DNA of 64,000 nt from Coprinellus micaceus (Eukaryota; Basidiomycota; Agaricomycetes; Agaricales; Psathyrellaceae): assembly GCA_951394405.1 (NCBI GenBank), contig OX596337.1, forward strand, positions 4,154,001 through 4,218,000. The letters are read 5' to 3'. Of the stretch, positions 12,480-23,444 are shown piece after piece; the stretch's first letter is position 1, and each line of letters starts with the position of its first letter. The notes under the pieces are model-generated. The model worked only from the letters and a program-made list of their open reading frames with translations. It did no database searches and was not told the origin of the DNA. Both the position numbers and the translations under genes were made by a program.

Positions 12480-14396
12480 TGACGTAGACGAAGCACAGAC
12501 CCGGACGGATGGAGCGAGTTTCTGCACATCCCTGAACAGAGGTTCTACCACTTCAGAGATTCGTGAAGAAATCGTTCACCACACGGATGTAACGGCCAGC
12601 AAGAATACATGGATCCCCTCACAACCTATCACCTTGTGTACGTCTCCTCCGGTAGTCATCACCCTCACGCTTGTCGACCTTCCGGGTCTGACAAAGGCCC
12701 CTAAGACCAACCAGGGACATTGAAGGTAGATTCGAAATATTCTGTTCCGGTGCATCTCCAAGCCGTCGTGTATCATCTTGGCTGTCACCGCTGCCAACAC
12801 TGATTTGGCCAACTCGGATGGCCCGAAGATGCCCGAGAGGTTGATCCCGGGGGGACAGAACGATCGGGGTATTGGCCTTATGTGACATATTATGTGTGTC
12901 GTACATCCCCTCCCGTATACACTGCACTAAAGGCAGGGACAAAGGTACCGATGTTGCCGACATTCCAGGTGGTCGTGTTATCCCTCTTCGTTTTGGATAC
13001 ACCCCTGTTATCGACCGTGGCCAGCGCGAGGTTGAAGCTAGCACGACTTTACCGCGGCCCTCGGGTACGAGCGTAAGTTGTTCGGGAAACATCATTCATA
13101 CAAGAGCAAAGCCCCGTTTTGCGGCACCCCTTACCTTGCCAAGAAGCTGAACGCGGTAAATACCAGCTGCCCTGATTCCCGTCTTGTGTCTAACCAGTTC
13201 GACTTTTCAGATTCTTATGCACCATCGTCCCTCAGCCCTCCCTATCATTAATGGGCGCACCTTGGCAAAGGTTCAGAGGTATGGCTCCGAGCTCCACGCT
13301 CTAGGGGGGTGCATGGACGATGGCAGCTCTTGAACCATCGTCCTGTCTGTCATCACCGAATTCTTCTCTGAACTTCAGATGAGTATTGATGGCGACTCCA
13401 CCGATTTGCCCTTGAGCGAACCTTTTGGTGGAGCTATGTCTTCCGTGAGCTGTACAGCAGCTAATATTGATCCTTTTGACCAGGCCAAGGACAGTGACAT
13501 TCGCATGATTCTGTTCAATACTTTGGTACATTAGATGAAACATGGCTTCCAAAATGGTACTGACGTTCCTTCATCATTTGACAGGGTCCTGCACCCTGGA
13601 TCTTCATTTTTCACCGGCGCTGTCGTTTACGACCTTATCGTCAACAGCAAATCAGACGATTAGAAGACCAAGCTTCGAGCGTTGCCAGCTGGTGCACGAC
13701 GAACTCGCTCGGATGGTCGGCCATCTTTAAAACAAACTGGTACATCCGCTGCGCCGCCTCCTTGTTTATATCATCGTTACTTACCTCTCTCTATCAAGCT
13801 TTCCGGAGGTACCGCGTTCTGCGCGAGCGATGCAGCACAATTCCTAGCAACTCCTTCAGAAAGCAGTTAGTAATCCCTGTCACCAAACTCGTGGCTGAGC
13901 TGGTCCTTATGGAGGTGCGCTACATTGATACCGCCCACCCCGACCTCGTTGGTGGCCACCAGGCAACTGCCCTTGTCACGGAGAAGCTCGGCGACACGAA
14001 GCTTTCTCCCACATGTAACGACCCGGGACGCACCACCGCCATCGGCAACAAGTTGAAGTGAGAGCCATGGAGGGCTTTTTGCCTCTTCCTCTCGAAGGAT
14101 GAGCAGAAGAAGCAGGGTCGCGTGCCTATCGACGCGCCTCCTCCCAGTATTCGCCCCTGGGACATGCTCAGCAAACGAGAGGCGATGGAGACAGAAATCG
14201 TCGGTGCCTAAAATTTGAGCGTCCCAATCCCCGTAACCCGACGGGTCATTCGTTCTGTAGAACCCTTATCAGCTCGGGCTTCTACGCTGTGAAGTGGGAG
14301 ACGATCGACACGGTTCCCAAAGCGATCATGCTTACCCCGCCAACAAGTCCAAGGATAACCTCCAACGAACTCCTGAAGGAGTGGGATAGGGCCGAT
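12480..14396 (+). pseudogene. Dynamin-family GTPase pseudogene (Vps1-like)
   Basis: Fragments occur in the correct order but in different frames: EFLHIPEQRFYHFREIREEI, ITLTLVDLPGL (the G3 region), [26 protein letters not shown] (degraded LTKxD), [113 protein letters not shown] and finally VPKAIML plus NKSKDNLQR from the GTPase effector domain. These match classical dynamins of the Vps1/Dnm1 type. Frameshifts and stops break it repeatedly, and a relic intron (gtgtgt...aag near 12890) shows it is not a processed copy. The P-loop exon was not found. It ends close to the edge of the inverted duplication. Confidence 0.85.
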
Positions 14397-14427
14397 TCCG
14401 TTGGTGGCCCGCTCAAGGAAACCTAGA

Positions 14428-15683
14428 ATGTGGGGAGGAGATATTAAGCCGGCATTGAGGGTGCCTCAAGGCATTATCCAAGCACCAAGTTCTCCCGAAT
14501 TCTCGGACAGTGACTCCTCCAGTGAAGGGGAGGCGTGCGACTTCGATGAGATGGGCAACTCCGAGGAGACGCCTACGATACTTCACTCGTAAGGCCGCCC
14601 CTAGCCTCGCGAGGCCCGCCATGACTGATTCGCTTCTCATTCCTGATAGTTCTCGCTGTTCATCAGACGACGACGACGACGATATCACAACAATATGCAA
14701 CAACCTATTCAATGCTGGTGCATGCCTCGACTTTAACGGCCTCGTTGAAGTCTCCGATGAACCAGGCGATGCTGCGGATGGCAATACTCTCAACGATATC
14801 ATCACCAGCAGCGCGTGCCTTGACTTCTTCAGCCCCGGCGCAGCCTTCGAACCTGCCAATGCTGAGGACGAGAAGACTCTCGATGATATCATTACCAACA
14901 TCGCACGACTTCGTGTTGCCGAGCGCGAATTAGACGCCGATTCATGCAATGACCACGCAATGAAAGAGAAGACGGCCGCTGAAACTACACTGGGTGACTA
15001 TTTCAGGCGAGCTGCTTCTCTCCATCCCACTTCTCGGGCATGCCTCTGCATCTTTGACGATGTCTCTACAACAGTAGGTATGTCGACTGCGAACTTTCCA
15101 TGTCGGATGACGCGACTGACAGCGGTTTACAGCCCAGTATTTTGCCATCAGTCCTGACTGCACCGCCGGTCTCCCACCCCTCACCCGTGGAGGACCTTCC
15201 CCTGGGCAATACGATCTCCTGATTCTCAAAATCGCATGGTTACGCATCTCCCAGCGCCGGGTTTGCGGCTATCCCGATGATGATTATTGGGCGCAGCAGG
15301 CCAAGACGCTCTCTGAAGCCCTGTCCCTCGAGGTAGAGCGCTCGCCCTCTGAAATTGCGCCCATTCGATGGGCGCTGGACCTCTTCTTGAGCGTCTGTGA
15401 CCGCGAGGACGAGGTTAGCGTTGCCGTCCATTCAATGTGGACCAAAGTCACTGATATGCCCCACTGCACAGATTTACGACTCGGCACCTTGTGCTTGACG
15501 ACACTGGGCAGTACACCTGCTGTAGTGTCAATCAACGTGCCGTCGTCGCGAACCCTACTCGGCTTGTGGAGCCGTTGCTTCGACGGCTTCCTCCCTCTAT
15601 GGCATCCCCCCTATCTTTATCTTCACAGCGACCCGCCATCGAACCTCTACATATGTAATACGTCCCCATCCCCGATTTCCTAG
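14428..15683 (+). CDS. Acidic-repeat protein, 5'-truncated inverted copy
   Basis: Inverted duplicate of the gene at 4715-6069, with exons 14428-14588, 14650-15077 and 15133-15683. The duplication lacks the first about 34 codons of the parent. However, an ATG at 14428 just outside the duplicated block is in frame and adds a new start (MWGGDIKPA...), so a complete protein of about 380 residues can still be read. The 3' end also differs: the parent tail ending SIHGS is replaced by a short SPSPIS. One Asp codon fewer is present in the poly-Asp run. Whether it is expressed cannot be told from sequence. Confidence 0.5.
14453..15663. repeat. Long inverted duplication, arm 2
   Basis: Reverse complement of 4756-5969 at near identity. 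The left boundary falls just after the dynamin pseudogene; the right boundary falls just before the degenerate third copy. A weaker shared block (CTCCTCCCCAC) lies slightly outside the left boundary in both places. Confidence 0.9.
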
Positions 15684-15715
15684 TTGTACGGCCCCCTCCA
15701 ATTTCCGGACGTGGA

Positions 15716-16130
15716 TTTGAAGACACAGGCGGCCCCGAGGACACCCCTTTGATACTTACTCGTAAGGCCGCCTCTCTGCCTTAACTGATTCGCCTCTCAT
15801 CCTTGATAGTTCTCGCTATTCGTCGACCGGTAACATTGCAGCAACGTGCCGCGGCCTATTCGGGGCTGGTGTATGCCTCGACATTACCAGTCTTGATGGG
15901 GTCTCTGAATGAGATCGTGCCGAGGACGACAATAGCCTCGACAATATCATCTCCAGCAGCGCGTGCCTTGACTTCTTCAGTTCTGGCGCCGCCTTCGAAC
16001 CTGCGAGCGCTGAGGACGTGAAAGCTCTCAATGATATCATTCCCAACATCGCAATATTTCGCGTCGCCGACCCATACAATGACCAAGGTTTCAAAGAGAA
16101 GGCGGACGCCGAAGCCGGCGGCCCTGGCTA
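15716..16130 (+). pseudogene. Third, decayed copy of the acidic-repeat gene
   Basis: Direct-orientation relic downstream of copy 2. It keeps the exon 1 end (EDTPLILT), the intron (gtaaggccgcc...), the TDSPLILDSSR...SS block, and the repeat units CLDITSLDGV and SSACLDFFSSGAAFEPASAED. It carries a stop after VSE, lost Asp codons and a broken end. It is much more diverged than copies 1 and 2, so this locus has seen an old tandem duplication as well as a recent inverted one. Confidence 0.8.
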
Positions 16131-17309
16131 ACTACCTCGGTCGAGTCGCCTCGCCACGTCCCACTGGGTGGCCGGCTCAGTGACCTCCAACAGTCGAAGA
16201 GGTGGATTTCGAGAGGAAGAGGCGCGTAGAGAGCCTCACCTCCCTGGACCGACTAGGCAACACCTCTCCTGTCTGCTTTCCGCTCTCATCCACCGCTCTC
16301 GGCGTTATACAGCAACGCGGACAATGCACCGCAATCGCCAACCCATATCGTAGAGCCGAAAGTCCCAAACGTCTCTCCTCGCATCGAGGCAACCGCGAAC
16401 GAGGTCTCCGACCCAAGCCTCCCTGCCACAATCGCCATTGTTTAGCGCGAGACTCGAAGCCTGAAGTTCCAAGGTGAAGGGTTCCCCCTTGATCGCCCCC
16501 AGCACCACATCGACCTGACGCAGCCGACGCGGAGAGACGGGAACTCCAACTCGAACCCGAGTCGACGCCTGACCAGGACTTCAGTGAGTGACCAGACACT
16601 TGGGGCGATACCCCCAGAGTGTTGTATCAGCCGTGGAGCAGAGAATCATCCGAGAAGGAGTGGGTGACGACAAGGGTGCGAGGGTAGCCTGGTATTAGAA
16701 GTGAACTTGGGACTCCAGGTGCGGATGCATGGAGATAGGCGAGTGCAGGCAAAGAAACTGGGACTTCTCCAACACCGAGACCTCATCAAATTACCCAGTT
16801 AAACCGAGGATTGTTGGGCGACTTGGACAGTTTGCGCCGGCGACAAGAACGATGCTAGCTTGGGTCGTAATGTGCATGGAGCCGAGAGCGAAAGTTTCCC
16901 GTTCTAGTTTATGGTACCCTCTTTGTATATTTCCCCTGTACGCACTCAATTCAGAGGCGACGTGGGTTTAACGGCAGTTCAAGCCAGGACGAGATTTGCC
17001 TGGAGGGAATCGGTGCAATACTGACCGCATCTAGGTTAGTTGAAGACGCTGTCGCGGTCGCTGCGCCGCAAGCCCCACCCTACGCACGTCTCTATTCGAA
17101 TTAGCGCAGCCGTATTAACAAATGCGCCGTAGTCCGCCCCCAATCGCTGACATGCGTAGCTCCCGAACGACGCGTTCCCCTGGCTAGATTTAGGGACCGC
17201 AGCAATCATGTCAACCTAGAAAACATATAAAAGCCCTCTGATAATCCTTCACCCATACCCAACCACCCGTGAACACCCACTCAAACAAGTATCTCTCTGA
17301 CAACCAATC
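16131..17309. other. Intergenic, no gene recognised
   Basis: Overlapping open frames on both strands near 16180-16600 have no motif. The last 90 bases hold the promoter of the gene starting at 17310. Confidence 0.4.
17224..17232 (+). promoter_or_regulatory. TATA box of the C2HC-motif gene
   Basis: ACATATAAAAG lies about 80 bases before the ATG at 17310. It is followed by an A/C-rich leader (CACCCATACCCAACCACC...) that looks like a typical basidiomycete 5' UTR. Confidence 0.55.
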
Positions 17310-18626
17310 ATGTCCTTGAACTCCAACTCCCCCATCGATCCCGAGATGCAATGCCCCGACATTCGGGTAATCTTAGCCCACTTTCTACGCCAGATCGAGG
17401 GCCGTCATGCGCGCACACACACACAAGGACCCACTCTACTGCACTGGAACTCAACTACTCAGAGCCTCGAAGAGTTTTCTTGGTAAGTTTTCATCGCTCC
17501 TTGCTCGATGCCTCACGGTGCTAACCGAATACCGCATCCCTTGCCCATTTTCGGAAATGAAGGCCTGTCGACTCCGAGACGTGGCAACGGATTCCGCCAG
17601 GCGACTGGGAGGCACTCCGTCGGACACATAGGTTCAGAGCACCTTCTTGCCTTTGTGCCTACTTGGACAACAAGAATTACACCGAGTCGCGCGTCGGGAT
17701 CGTCGAAATGACGACTTCAGATCCAGAGAGAAACCAGTCCATCCTCAATGGCGAGTACGTGGCTGCCTGCGCGGTGCAGAGATGTGGCTTTCTTCGTAAG
17801 TCGTTACCCATCCTGTTATTTCAGATCTGGGCTGAGAATTAACTTTTTCAAAGTGTGCATTGAGAGGCTTTACACGATCAATGGGTTGAAGGTCAAGGTC
17901 TATCCCAAGAGGGGTAAGCGCACTACCATATATAGCAGTACACACACTAACTGCCTCGAATGCAATACAGCCAAGGCACTCCCTCCCCAGCAGTTAGCCC
18001 ACATCTCGGAAATCGACATGTCTTTTCGGAACGGTCGCCATGGCGGTCTCTCCCAAGTTATGACCAATGCCATCGTGAAAACCATGGGAAGAAGAAGTGC
18101 GTAGCATTCTGATTGACCTAGTACCCAAATGCTGAAACTACTGTGACCAGGTCTGCCCACAATGACCCCCAGAGAGGCGAGAAAGCCAAAGGAAGCCCTC
18201 ATGTGGGAGTTATCAGGGGGTATCCCGGAGGCCTGCTTTTGGGCGACATTTGTACAATGCCTTGCGTGCAAGGATGTTGTGCTTCGCGATACTATGGCCA
18301 CCAACCACAAGTGCAGGAACCGCAAAGGGCCTATCAACAGCGGGAGGCACCATCCTTACTCCCGAGCCTTCGAGATGACCTCTATTGTACGCCCAGCCCT
18401 GGGCATGGTACAGGCAGACGTTCCCGAGGCCAGCCCTGCTCTGCCTTCCTTGCGAGCAATGAGCCCCGTCCCCACCGAAATTGACTCGGAAGCAGACGAT
18501 GTAGCGCAAGATGGCTCAGAGACGGAACCCGAGGACGAGGGTGTTCGTTGCAGCTCGCCCCCTTTGAGCCTCTCCAGTGATTTCGAAATGCCCTCTCTCC
18601 TCGAGATTATGCGCACCCAGGCCTAG
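17310..18626 (+). CDS. Five-exon protein with a C2HC motif, function unknown
   Basis: Five exons with phase-consistent GT-AG introns of about 50-90 nt, no stops. Exon 2 reads WPVDSETWQRIPPGDWEAL and then CLCAYLDNKNYTESRVGIVEM and LNGEYVAACAVQRCGFL. Exon 3 gives CIERLYTINGLKVKVYPKR. Exon 5 has TMTPREARKPKEALMWELS, a Cys/His cluster CLACKDVVLRDTMATNHKC (Cx2C...HxC, a possible zinc site), NRKGPINSGRHHPYSR, and an acidic Ser-rich tail. I recall similar orphan proteins in agaric genomes but no named domain. A TATA box and leader precede it. Probably nuclear or cytosolic; role unknown. Confidence 0.7.
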
Positions 18627-20418
18627 ACAGTTACGGTCAACTTATAGACGGGCGTGTAACTTGATCGCCTCACTAGAACTCTCGCTACCTTAATGAATGG
18701 CTTCCCAAACGTAGACCTCTGTATATCGCGGTAGCCTTACTATGCATCTGTTCAACCTGATATGTGCACTTACCTGCCGCTACACACTCTTTATCGAGCG
18801 ACTGTTGTTCTCGGGGTCTTCATAGGTCGGCTGCATGAGGAGGCGCCTATGTCAAACGAGCGACTGTGATGATAACCAGTCCAGAACGATGTACGGAGGA
18901 AGCAGAGTCCCCCAGATGCGCGAAATTTCTTGAGTGGATGGGAACTTTGATGGCCGGTCTTCAGCGTTGAGTGTTGAACGTTGAACTCCAACCACCATCG
19001 TCGTGACCGTCACCCTCAGGCTAAGTCGGCAACTTGAATCTACTTGAAGGTCCCTCGGAATCGTACAGTGAGAAGAGTAGCAGGGAATCTATTTGCAAAG
19101 GGTGTTGTTGGTGATATGGTACGTGTGTCCTGCAGCAGACTGAAACCTCAGCGTTCATCCCTGGGCCAATATTCGTGTTTAGGGTCTGGTGTGAAGGATA
19201 GCGTCGTAGTGGTATTGCGCCTCAGTCTGAGCGACCTGGACTCCCCATCTCCTCTTTGGTGAGCCCATTTCGTTCCTCCCTCTTCCAGCGTGTCCAAGCC
19301 CACCGCTGACTCTCGTTAATCATTCGGCCCAGCGTCCCCCAAGCCCCACCAGACCGGCTCCCGCCGATGTTCTATTACAAGCCAGAGGGCTCAGATGCGA
19401 ACCCTCACACACACACCTCCACCCTCGAACCACATCTCCCCCACTCTCGCCGAGATTTGAACCCTCAAGCCAGGCGGACTGCGAAACGCCGATGGTCTCT
19501 CTTGGGCTTGATGCCTCCATGAACAACTCCTCCGCTAGTCCGAACCCAATCTCATCTCCCAGGTACCACCATCCCCAGTGCCCATCACCCGCCTCGATGA
19601 CCACAGCACCAAACTTCCTGAAAGCGCACACCTATATCTCGCTTCCCCAGCAACAGGGGTCGAATCGGTTACTCAACCCATCGACCGACCACCAAGGCGC
19701 TGTAAGCTCATGGCCTTCATCCAAGAGCTACGACAGACCTTCCCACTCATAGCCCCACACGCCTGCCTCGCGAGAAAAGATCAAGTTGGTCTCTGGTTTA
19801 AGGGCACTTGTCCTACAGCTCTCCAGAACGTGGAATGAAACGCGTTTTGAGAAGACGGCTTCAAGCTTCCTTCTCTCAAGCTGTCGTACTATTTCTCTTC
19901 ATTGGCCCCTTTGCAATTTCACCGTCGCGAGCGTCCGTATTTCGGTTGTCGCATCGGTGGAACGATCTTTTTCTGGCCTCTTGCTCGTCAACTTCAAGTT
20001 CAGGCGGTATCCTGGGTCGCACGACTCGTCTGTCAGTGGTCATCGCCAATTGGACCTCACGGTGGCCCTCCACCAACGACGGGAGCGTTGGTTACACTGT
20101 CTTGTAATTCGTTTCCTCCCCTTTTCCGGATCGCATGGTTTGAATAGACGAGTCCGGCTTTTCGCCATCTTCCAATGTGCCTTCAAGTTTGCACTGGGTA
20201 CTATCACAGTACCCTTCCTCAAATCCTTCACACTGAAACTTGAGAAGTTGTTGGGCCGGCGTCTCCACGCACTCCTCAATCCCTGAGTGGGCTCTCTTTT
20301 GGAAGGTCGACCTCGCTATCTGTTTTTCTCCTCTACTTTCCCATAGTCCCAGCAGAAAGATAGAAACCAAACACGAACAGGCCCCCGCCAGAGGTGATTG
20401 TTTCCATAGCTGTAGGCG
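18627..20418. other. No gene recognised
   Basis: 1.8 kb with overlapping chance frames on both strands (for example 19786-20286 plus and 20092-20421 minus) and no motif. The sequence is not obviously repetitive. It ends at the left terminus of the small Plavaka-like element. Confidence 0.4.
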
Positions 20419-20561
20419 CACTCACGGTGGGGAGCGGTCCTTCGACGTCGGACTGCGCCGCTGTTCGACCAGCTGCGGTGGACCGCCCGCCACTATTCCC
20501 CCACAATATAAACCCCACTGGCACACTCCCATATAGCTGTGCCCCCTCTTCCCCGGTCCTC

Positions 20562-20843
20562 ATGGATGCAATTCAGCTCGCAGCCCATAATTGCTTACAT
20601 TGTGGAAGGCGCTATACCGCCGCCCACCACCTCGATACGCACCAGCGAAAATGCAAACGAGCGAAGTCGCACTTGACAGAACTTCTCGGCCACACCAGAA
20701 TCTTTTGGGAAAGCAGAAAACGCGAACGGCTCAATGCCCGTAGTAGGCGTTTCGAGGGACAGACGTCCGCCCCTTCCCAGAACATGGGTACAGAGACCCC
20801 AGGCCAGGGCATGGGGCGGCTAAGCCGAATTGGCAATGGCTGA
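20562..20843 (+). CDS. Solo Plavaka N-terminal C2H2 zinc finger ORF
   Basis: 93 codons. HNCLHCGRRYTAAHHLDTHQRKCKR is a Cx2C...Hx3-4C-type finger followed by LTELLGHTRIFWESRKRER. Both match the start of Plavaka transposase-like proteins, where the finger is thought to contact element DNA. The frame ends with a stop soon after, so no DDE domain follows. It could act as a truncated DNA-binding protein or be a deletion relic. It is notable that the full Plavaka gene at 45518 lacks this finger. Confidence 0.65.
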   Translation: MDAIQLAAHNCLHCGRRYTAAHHLDTHQRKCKRAKSHLTELLGHTRIFWESRKRERLNARSRRFEGQTSAPSQNMGTETPGQGMGRLSRIGNG

Positions 20844-20885
20844 CTTGAGTGGCATTATGCACCCTTGCACATGGCCCAATGTTGC

Positions 20886-20991
20886 TCAATTGACCACCCA
20901 CCAATGACACATACCCCTTAGGGTCAATTGAGGACCCTGCCAGAGTGAGTCAACTTAGGCAGTCATGGATCACAGTCCATGGGTCAATTGA
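20886..20991. repeat. TCAATTGA subterminal motifs (three copies)
   Basis: Palindromic TCAATTGA occurs at 20886-20893, 20924-20931 and 20984-20991, usually within GGGTCAATTGAG, with a related GAGTCAACTTAG between. Similar motifs lie upstream of the Plavaka gene at 44955-45055. They are candidate transposase-binding sites. Confidence 0.55.
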
Positions 20992-21210
20992 GTGACGCCC
21001 CAACCAGCCTCGGCGCCAATGATGGTAGAACGCCTTCCTAATTCAGCTGTGGCTCCCGATTCGGCCTGGGTCCAAGCAACACTCCACCCACCGGCCCAAT
21101 GACATAGTCCCATAGCATGGCACAGTCGTAAAGGAACCCCACGGACCGAGAAAAAGAGTGTCAGCCATGCCCAGCAATATATGAAGACCCGGACCATTCC
21201 CCACCGCAGT

Positions 21211-21579
21211 TCCGGAGAAACTTGGTGATTACATTGGGAGTGGGCTCATGGCGGCCTATCCATTCGGAGAGGCACTTGGGACCCGAACGGAATGTTAAAC
21301 ATGGAGATGGAATTGTATCTTATTTTTGTCCCCCACGCTCTTGGTTTCTGGGCATTCTGTTTCACTAACAGCAATAACACCGGACGTCACTCATGTGAGA
21401 GCGGGAGAGAGAAAGCGGATAGTAAAAAGCGTCTGACACGAATTGAGGTAGTGGAGGCTAAGGCCTATGCGGCTACAACGTCAGAGATAGGGACGGAAAC
21501 GTAAAAATGGCGGCATAAGTAGCACGGACGGAACATCAAAGCAAAAAGGCCACGGCCCAACGCACACTGCATCGTAGTT
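21211..21579. other. No gene recognised
   Basis: Sequence between the small element and the 3' end of the minus-strand coiled-coil gene. No motif seen. Confidence 0.4.
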
Positions 21580-22158
21580 CTAATCGCCCTGTGTCTCCTT
21601 GGCCTTCCGCTTGTCCATCCACTCTATAAATGCGTTTAAATCCTCCTCCGGAGCGCTCCTGTGCTTTATGAACTCAAGGAATTCTTGAGTTTCGTTGGTG
21701 ACCCACGCATTCAGCATATCTTGCCCCTTCTTCATCTCCTTCACCAGAGCGACCGCCCGAGGGTCATGGTCAACGACCCTGACGAAGGCCGAGAAGGATT
21801 CGCAGATTCCGCGGATGATGGAGACGAAATCTTTGGCGCTCTCCTTCGACCGATCTAATTCCTCGGAGTAGATGGAGATGATGGACTGTGCGTGGCGCAC
21901 GGCGCCTTCGAGGTCCTCAACCTGAGTGGCGAAGGGAAGGTCACGAACCTCCGACCGAAGGGCTTTGATTTGGAGCTGGGCGATCTCCCTCGCTTGTTCT
22001 GCAATTATGTTGAGATTCGGGCAGTCCGACCTGCAGCCCTTATCCGGAGTGGGTGGCGGGAGCTCGCTGGATGCGAGTTCGGGGTTGATAAAGTGTACCC
22101 TAGTGGACGGGATGCCGAACGCGGCGAGTTGCTGGAGGATATGGGCTTGGTCAGCCAT
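21580..22158 (-). CDS. Small coiled-coil protein (family B)
   Basis: Intronless frame of 192 residues. The N-terminus (MADQAHILQQLAAFGIP) is followed by a short Pro-rich linker. Then comes a long amphipathic region (IIAEQAREIAQLQIKALRSEV, VEDLEGAVRHAQSIISIYSEEL) expected to form a coiled coil, and a tail WMDKRKAKE. The ATG has A at -3 and G at +4. It shares layout with the plus-strand genes at 22928-25864 and lies divergent from them. No known domain; likely a structural or adaptor protein. Function unknown. Confidence 0.65.
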   Translation of the reverse strand: MADQAHILQQLAAFGIPSTRVHFINPELASSELPPPTPDKGCRSDCPNLNIIAEQAREIAQLQIKALRSEVRDLPFATQVEDLEGAVRHAQSIISIYSEELDRSKESAKDFVSIIRGICESFSAFVRVVDHDPRAVALVKEMKKGQDMLNAWVTNETQEFLEFIKHRSAPEEDLNAFIEWMDKRKAKETQGD

Positions 22159-22450
22159 TCTGTGGCCAGCAAGTGGTGCTGCGAAAGGTGGAGGGTTATA
22201 GGAATGTCTTCCACAGAGAAAGAAATAAGGAGATGCAGGGTGGGCGAGGTGACACGACGGAACGCCCCTCCCAAATACGGAAATGAATCGGGGTTAGTGA
22301 ATTCCATCTGCCTAATGTGGCTTATCGAACCCAAGGACGAGCCAGATCTGAGATTTGGACGGCGGTGTTTTTCCGTCCGTATCGAAGGAACGACCGGCTA
22401 TCGCATCACAGGTGTCTAAGGACCTTTTTGATCTCGGAAATCAGACCGCT

Positions 22451-22467
22451 CCCCCCCCCCCCCCCCC
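22451..22467. repeat. Poly-C run of 17
   Basis: Uninterrupted C17. A run of this length is prone to slippage and sequencing error. Confidence 0.95.
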
Positions 22468-22927
22468 ATTTCCCCTCACACTTCCTAAAGGCTCTCTGGA
22501 AGGTTGAGGTTCGAAATCTGGGGTAGGATTCGACGTAAACAGGCCGGGACAAGAGGCGGACAGAAAAGGGAATATAGAACCACCGACCGGAAGCTCGCAC
22601 CGAAGGAGTGGGCCATGATCTTAATCTAGAAAGGGTACTCGTGTTACAACATATTGTGATTCCCATGACCACGTCATCTGACCCCTCTGGCGTAACTGAG
22701 CCCGGCCGTTGGGCGCCTAAATAGCGACGCGATCACAAAGCCCCGAACACGCTCCGCAGATGTGCGCGTGAAGTGCATGGGATCGAAGACGGTCAGCAGA
22801 GCCTCGTTCACAAAAACCCCGTATTTGAAGAACAAGAAATCGCCCTCGCACCTCAGCAAAACTGCCCCATTGTGCCATGTTCTGCGGTGACACCAGCCCA
22901 GCCCCGAGAGGCTCAAACCAGACCACT

Positions 22928-23444
22928 ATGGCACAGCCCGAACAATGGGAATGCCCTCACCTCCGTGCTCAGATCGCTCAGGCCAAGCAAATCGCCAGAC
23001 TCCGGCACATGATCGCCTACTTAGAAATGGAAAAAAACTGGGTACCGCACGGAGATTGAGCAGCACAAGCGCTCGATTGAGCATGCGATTCGTCATGAAG
23101 ATGACCAACACGACATGGTGGCGGCCAGAATTGACGCACTCAGCAAGGCCATTGGAAACATCGCGCATACCGTTCGGGACATGGCGGCACGCTACGGCCG
23201 CGACACCGGCGGCCCTGAGTCTTTGACAGGCAAACTGAGTGGGGAGCTTTGGGAGGCCGGCGAGAATTTCGAGAAGCTCCAGAAAGAGGAGCTCACCAGC
23301 TATCACCAGTGGCTATCAGAGAGGCCTAAGCGACTCCAGGATATTCTCTTTGGAGGGATTGGAAGTGCACCAATCGTCGAGGAGGAGGAGAGCGATGATG
23401 ACATTCCTGAGCTGAAGGAATCGACCGACGACGGGAGCCAATAG
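22928..23444 (+). pseudogene. Coiled-coil gene with a single-base frameshift (family C)
   Basis: From ATG 22928 the frame gives MAQPEQWECPHLRAQIAQAK...YLEMEK and then breaks at an A7 run (23031-23037). The next frame continues the same protein: TGYRTEIEQHKRS, DMVAARIDALSKAIGN, MAARYGRDTGGPESL, and an acidic end EEEESDDDIPELKES. The paralogue at 25289 has LELDKTG at this point, so the intended reading is LEMEKTG with one A fewer. Without the extra base the product would be 171 residues. It may be a real frameshift mutation, a sequencing error in the A run, or a slippage site. Confidence 0.7.

Larger units (their letters stand above)
20419..21210 (+). mobile_element. Short Plavaka-like (CACTA) deletion derivative
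   Basis: Imperfect terminal inverted repeats: CGGTGGGGAGCGGTCC at 20425-20440 and its complement CGGTGGGGAATGGTCC at 21191-21206 (14 of 16 match). The left end begins CACT, as in CACTA elements. Inside are a TATA-like AATATAAACC, an ORF encoding the N-terminal zinc finger typical of Plavaka proteins, and three TCAATTGA subterminal motifs. The catalytic part is missing. The right terminus is AACT rather than CACT, and no clear target-site duplication was seen, so the exact ends are uncertain. Confidence 0.6.

Noticed and set aside
4756..15663. Inverted duplication as terminal repeats of a large transposon
   Set aside because: The arms contain a coding gene with introns, no duplication was seen outside them, and arm 2 truncates the gene. 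A segmental duplication explains this better.
19451..19470. tRNA B-box-like GGTTCAAATC on the minus strand
   Set aside because: No matching A box at a proper distance and no cloverleaf; the T-arm stem does not pair. Not called as tRNA or SINE.
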